This document shows, piece after piece, positions 15,006 to 17,354 of a DNA stretch of 17,354 nt. Each line of letters opens with the position of its first letter. The stretch's first letter is position 1. Made by a program: the position numbers and the translations under genes. The DNA comes from Candidatus Aerophobota bacterium (GTDB lineage: Bacteria; Aerophobota; Aerophobia; Aerophobales; Aerophobaceae): NCBI GenBank assembly GCA_030672545.1, contig DAOVGF010000072.1, positions 1 to 17,354 of the forward strand, given 5' to 3'. The notes under the pieces were generated by a model. It saw only the letters and a list, made by a program, of their open reading frames with translations, had not been told where the DNA came from and ran no database searches.

Positions 15006-16028
15006 TCAGTTTTTTATTAGAATCTTGATGGCCTCTCCACTTTTCCTCTGAATAAGATTAAAGGCCTCTCCGATCTTCTCAAGATCAAATTGGTGAGTAA
15101 TAAGAGAATCTACATCAATTTTATCATTCAGGATTAAACTAAGAGCGGCAAGAAAGTCTTCTCTCACATACATCAAGCTACCCAGTAATTCAAGCTCCCG
15201 ATCCTGAACCAGCTCAAGATTAACCTTAATTCTTTGATGAGGCACTCCTACTATCATAATCTTGATCCCCTTTCTGGCTATCTGCATTGCCTGGAAGAGA
15301 GTCTCTTCTGTGCCCACACAATCATAAATCAGGTCTACCCCTTCTGTCCCCCATTTTTGAATTATGGTCTCCTTTAAATCTTGAGAAGAGATATTCACCA
15401 CTTCGTCGGCTCCCAGACGGCGAGCCAGCTTTAAGCGAGAGTCCAGGATATCGGTAACGACAATCTCATCCGCTCCGGCCGATCGAGCTATTTGCGTTAC
15501 CAGAAGACCGATTGGCCCAGCACCAAGAACTACTACTTTCTGACCAATTTTCTGACTGGCTTTTCGCACTACGTGAACAGCAACGGCGGCCGGCTCTATC
15601 ATAGTGGCATGTTCAAAAGATATCCCCTGAGGCAGCTTAATTACTTTTGAAGAAGGAACTGATATGTACTCAGAAAAAGCCCCATCGTATCCGACGCATC
15701 CAATAACCTTCAGTTGACTGCAAATATTATATCTTCCGTGAAGACAATTGCAACAACGTCCACAAGTAATGTTTGGCTCCACGGTCACCGGATCTCCCTC
15801 TTTTAAATCAGCTACCCCCGGGCCCACTCTGGAAATTATCCCAGAAAATTCGTGGCCCAAAACAATCGGAGGATGAATGAAAGGATGCCTCCCCTGGTAA
15901 GCGTGAATATCTGAACCGCAGATACCGCAAAATTTCACTCTAATTTGGACTTCTCCCTCTTTTGGTAAGGGAAGATCAACCTTTTCTAATTGAATTTTTT
16001 CCTTTCCTATTAGCTTGGCTCTAAGCAT
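15006..16028 (-). CDS. Zinc-dependent medium-chain alcohol/polyol dehydrogenase (MDR)
   Basis: A 340-residue NAD(P)-dependent oxidoreductase of the sorbitol/threonine dehydrogenase group, cytoplasmic. The catalytic zinc site is seen as CGICGSD (34-40; Cys37 likely the ligand), GHE (58-60) and Glu145 in IEPAAV. The structural zinc site is complete: Cys89, Cys92, Cys95 and Cys103 with the usual C-x2-C-x2-C-x7-C spacing. The Rossmann motif is GAGPIG (169-174), followed by an Asp at the end of strand two (VTDILD), which favours NAD over NADP. Length is typical. The start ATG is set by GAGAGGAG about four bases upstream. Substrate is not resolved (threonine, 2,3-butanediol, sorbitol or another polyol). 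It has its own candidate promoter downstream of the glycosyltransferase. Confidence 0.93.
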   Translation of the reverse strand: MLRAKLIGKEKIQLEKVDLPLPKEGEVQIRVKFCGICGSDIHAYQGRHPFIHPPIVLGHEFSGIISRVGPGVADLKEGDPVTVEPNITCGRCCNCLHGRYNICSQLKVIGCVGYDGAFSEYISVPSSKVIKLPQGISFEHATMIEPAAVAVHVVRKASQKIGQKVVVLGAGPIGLLVTQIARSAGADEIVVTDILDSRLKLARRLGADEVVNISSQDLKETIIQKWGTEGVDLIYDCVGTEETLFQAMQIARKGIKIMIVGVPHQRIKVNLELVQDRELELLGSLMYVREDFLAALSLILNDKIDVDSLITHQFDLEKIGEAFNLIQRKSGEAIKILIKN

Positions 16029-16062
16029 TTTACTCCTCTCTTTCCAGGAATATTTTTTGATA

Positions 16063-16084
16063 AATTCGCGGGAAGGTAATTCGC
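16063..16084. repeat. Tandem 7-bp direct repeat in the dehydrogenase leader
   Basis: AATTCGC occurs at 16063-16069 and 16078-16084, a 15-base period, between the dehydrogenase promoter and its start. This spacing (about 1.5 helical turns) could suit a regulator, but chance is possible. Confidence 0.3.
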
Positions 16085-16132
16085 TAAAAAATAATTAGTG
16101 GTTTTTCCATAGAAAAGTTTCCCTTGTTCAGA

Positions 16133-16161
16133 AGAATAACACAATCAATTCTCCTGGTCAA
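16133..16161 (-). promoter_or_regulatory. Candidate extended -10 promoter for the dehydrogenase gene
   Basis: On the minus strand TTGACC (16161-16156), 17 bases, then TATTCT (16138-16133) preceded by TGT. It begins 20 bases after the glycosyltransferase stop, so the dehydrogenase is probably transcribed on its own. Confidence 0.45.
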
Positions 16162-16181
16162 TTAAGATGAATCCAAGCAAA

Positions 16182-17207
16182 TTACTTCTCGGGGGTCACC
16201 TTTGTCTTTGTCTCCAGCGGGATAATTAGGGTCTTCAGGAAACCCATCCCATAAGTCAGATGCTGAATAAGCAGTAAAAAAGCAACCAGAGGTATAGCTT
16301 TGATATCCTTTAGCTTTCTGGCTGCTCTCACTCCATCCAGAAAAAGAAGTCCCAGGTATGTCACCCCCAAAACAATGGTGACTCTCCAAGGTAGAAGTAA
16401 AAAAAAAGAAAAACCAATTAATAAGGGGATGAGAACCACTATAAAGACGGGAATGAGATAAGCTAACTCCAGAAGAGCTCGGTGCCTTCTGATTAGCTCA
16501 ACCCGAGTAGAGCCCCGAATGAAAATTTGTCTTATGAAACTACCCAAACTCTTTCTCCTCCCGTGCCAGACAAATGCCTCAGGAGCAAATCTAAGAATAT
16601 AGCCGGCTTTCTTTATGCGATAACTCAACTCTACGTCTTCTCCGAACAGTAGAGAGGCATCAAATCCACCAACCTTCAAAAAGACCCTCCGGGGGACAGC
16701 CATGTTATAACTTCGAGGATAGTACCTGGCTATACGTAGGCCTTTTTTGCCTCTCACATTACCAGTTCCTATAAAAGAGGTAACTGTCCAGTCAATACAC
16801 CTGGCCATAAATGAGGCCTCCTTAAACTCTCTATCTGGGCCTCCTACAGCGCCGACCTCTGGTGAGTCCAGATGCTCCATTAGTTTCTTAAGCCAGTCTG
16901 TCTCAAAACCACAGTCGTCGTCAAGGAAAACCACTACTTCTCCCCAGGCTCTTTTGCCCCCCTTATTTCTAGCCGCAGCAATCCCCTTGGAAGGTTGATA
17001 GTAGTAAGAAATTTGAAAAGGAAAATTTAGACTTACTTCTTTGACCAGCTCAGCCGTATCATCTGTGGAACCATCATCAACCATAATGACCTGGCACTTC
17101 TGCCGGGGATAATCAAGTTTACGGATAGACTCAAGAATTCTGGCCAGAAAATCCCTTCGGTCCCGAGTGGGAATAACCAGAGAAACAGTAGGTTGATTCG
17201 CTGACAT
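16182..17207 (-). CDS. Family 2 glycosyltransferase with C-terminal membrane helices
   Basis: A 341-residue GT-A fold enzyme that should transfer a sugar from a nucleotide-sugar at the cytoplasmic face of the membrane. The N-terminal domain has VSLVIPTRDR (8-17), MVDDGSTDDT (42-51), the metal-binding DDD in VFLDDDCG (93-100), an NMAVPR acceptor-side segment (168-173) and LFGEDVELSYRI (187-198) with the catalytic-base region ED. R-rich residues 217-241 (including IRGSTR) come before two or three hydrophobic segments (about 247-274, 276-291 and 305-330), ending in a short tail. The ATG has AAGGG about five bases upstream. It is probably for surface polysaccharide or lipid glycosylation; sugar and acceptor are unknown. 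No polysaccharide locus is in view, but its upstream neighbours are beyond the window. Confidence 0.9.
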   Translation of the reverse strand: MSANQPTVSLVIPTRDRRDFLARILESIRKLDYPRQKCQVIMVDDGSTDDTAELVKEVSLNFPFQISYYYQPSKGIAAARNKGGKRAWGEVVVFLDDDCGFETDWLKKLMEHLDSPEVGAVGGPDREFKEASFMARCIDWTVTSFIGTGNVRGKKGLRIARYYPRSYNMAVPRRVFLKVGGFDASLLFGEDVELSYRIKKAGYILRFAPEAFVWHGRRKSLGSFIRQIFIRGSTRVELIRRHRALLELAYLIPVFIVVLIPLLIGFSFFLLLPWRVTIVLGVTYLGLLFLDGVRAARKLKDIKAIPLVAFLLLIQHLTYGMGFLKTLIIPLETKTKVTPEK

Positions 17208-17263
17208 AAGAACCCTTCTATGAAAAGGTTGGGTAGACTTCGCCTATAATCAAAACCAATTTT

Positions 17264-17291
17264 ACTCTATCCCTAAGCCAGTTTTTGTCAA
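17264..17291 (-). promoter_or_regulatory. Candidate promoter for the glycosyltransferase gene
   Basis: On the minus strand a consensus -35 TTGACA (17291-17286), 16 bases, then TAGAGT (17269-17264, 4/6). The leader would be about 50 bases. Confidence 0.45.
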
Positions 17292-17307
17292 CCAACTGCA
17301 GGTGGCC

Positions 17308-17344
17308 GCTACCTTTATTTCTGGTAGCCGCAAGTTTTAACTTG
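17308..17344. repeat. Two neighbouring inverted repeats upstream of the glycosyltransferase promoter
   Basis: GCTACC (17308-17313) and GGTAGC (17323-17328) pair around a nine-base loop, and can be extended by two pairs past one mismatch. Next to it CAAGTT-TT-AACTTG (17331-17344) is a perfect short palindrome. No T-tract follows on either strand, so neither is a clear intrinsic terminator; they could be operators or the end of a unit outside the window. Confidence 0.35.
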
Positions 17345-17354
17345 GGTAAAAGGG

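Overview
The window reads as ordinary chromosome of a free-living bacterium, probably anaerobic or fermentative. The base composition leans to AT, arginine codons are mostly AGA/AGG, and Shine-Dalgarno (SD) sites are strong (AAGGAGG in front of TTG and GTG starts). A GTP-type PEP carboxykinase, a LonC-type protease with degenerate nucleotide motifs, a URO-D-superfamily protein, SHOCT membrane proteins and an HD-GYP protein together resemble gene sets of poorly cultivated anaerobic phyla (Atribacterota/Aerophobota-like). That taxonomic guess is inference only. No tRNA, rRNA, CRISPR array, transposase or phage gene was seen.

Layout. (1) 1-300: a reading frame entering from the left edge resembles the start of a DUF3604 protein, but the likeness stops after the WGDLH motif. 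A strong extended -10 promoter (162-189) follows, then a structured leader (205-270) that looks like an attenuator. (2) 301-3556, plus strand: pckG (GTP), purC (SAICAR synthase) and an unrecognised 152-residue protein overlapping purC. (3) 3597-8936, minus strand: a tight five-gene operon, transcribed in the order class II aldolase homologue, URO-D/methyltransferase-superfamily protein, thiamine-diphosphate E1 alpha, E1 beta, NCS2 purine permease. (4) 8937-9199: a divergent control region with candidate promoters both ways and two dyads near the aldolase start. (5) 9200-11611, plus: a LonC-type Ser-Lys protease. (6) 11679-12905, minus: two membrane proteins that both end in a SHOCT domain. (7) 13140-14357, plus: a membrane PAS/HD-GYP protein. 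(8) 14389-17207, minus: a GT2 glycosyltransferase with C-terminal membrane segments, a zinc-dependent MDR dehydrogenase and a small membrane-anchored protein with two FG-GAP/VCBS-like calcium loops.

How genes may work together. PckG links oxaloacetate and PEP; PurC makes purines de novo, while the convergent operon ends with a likely purine-base importer. The five-gene operon is the most intriguing unit. Its aldolase homologue has lost the catalytic Asp and first zinc His of class II aldolases. Its URO-D-like protein lacks the HxC...C zinc signature of corrinoid methyltransferases. Its E1 pair has no E2 or E3 beside it. These departures suggest an undescribed or altered catabolic step, but the substrate cannot be read from the sequence. 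The other regions look like housekeeping, envelope-stress and surface functions.
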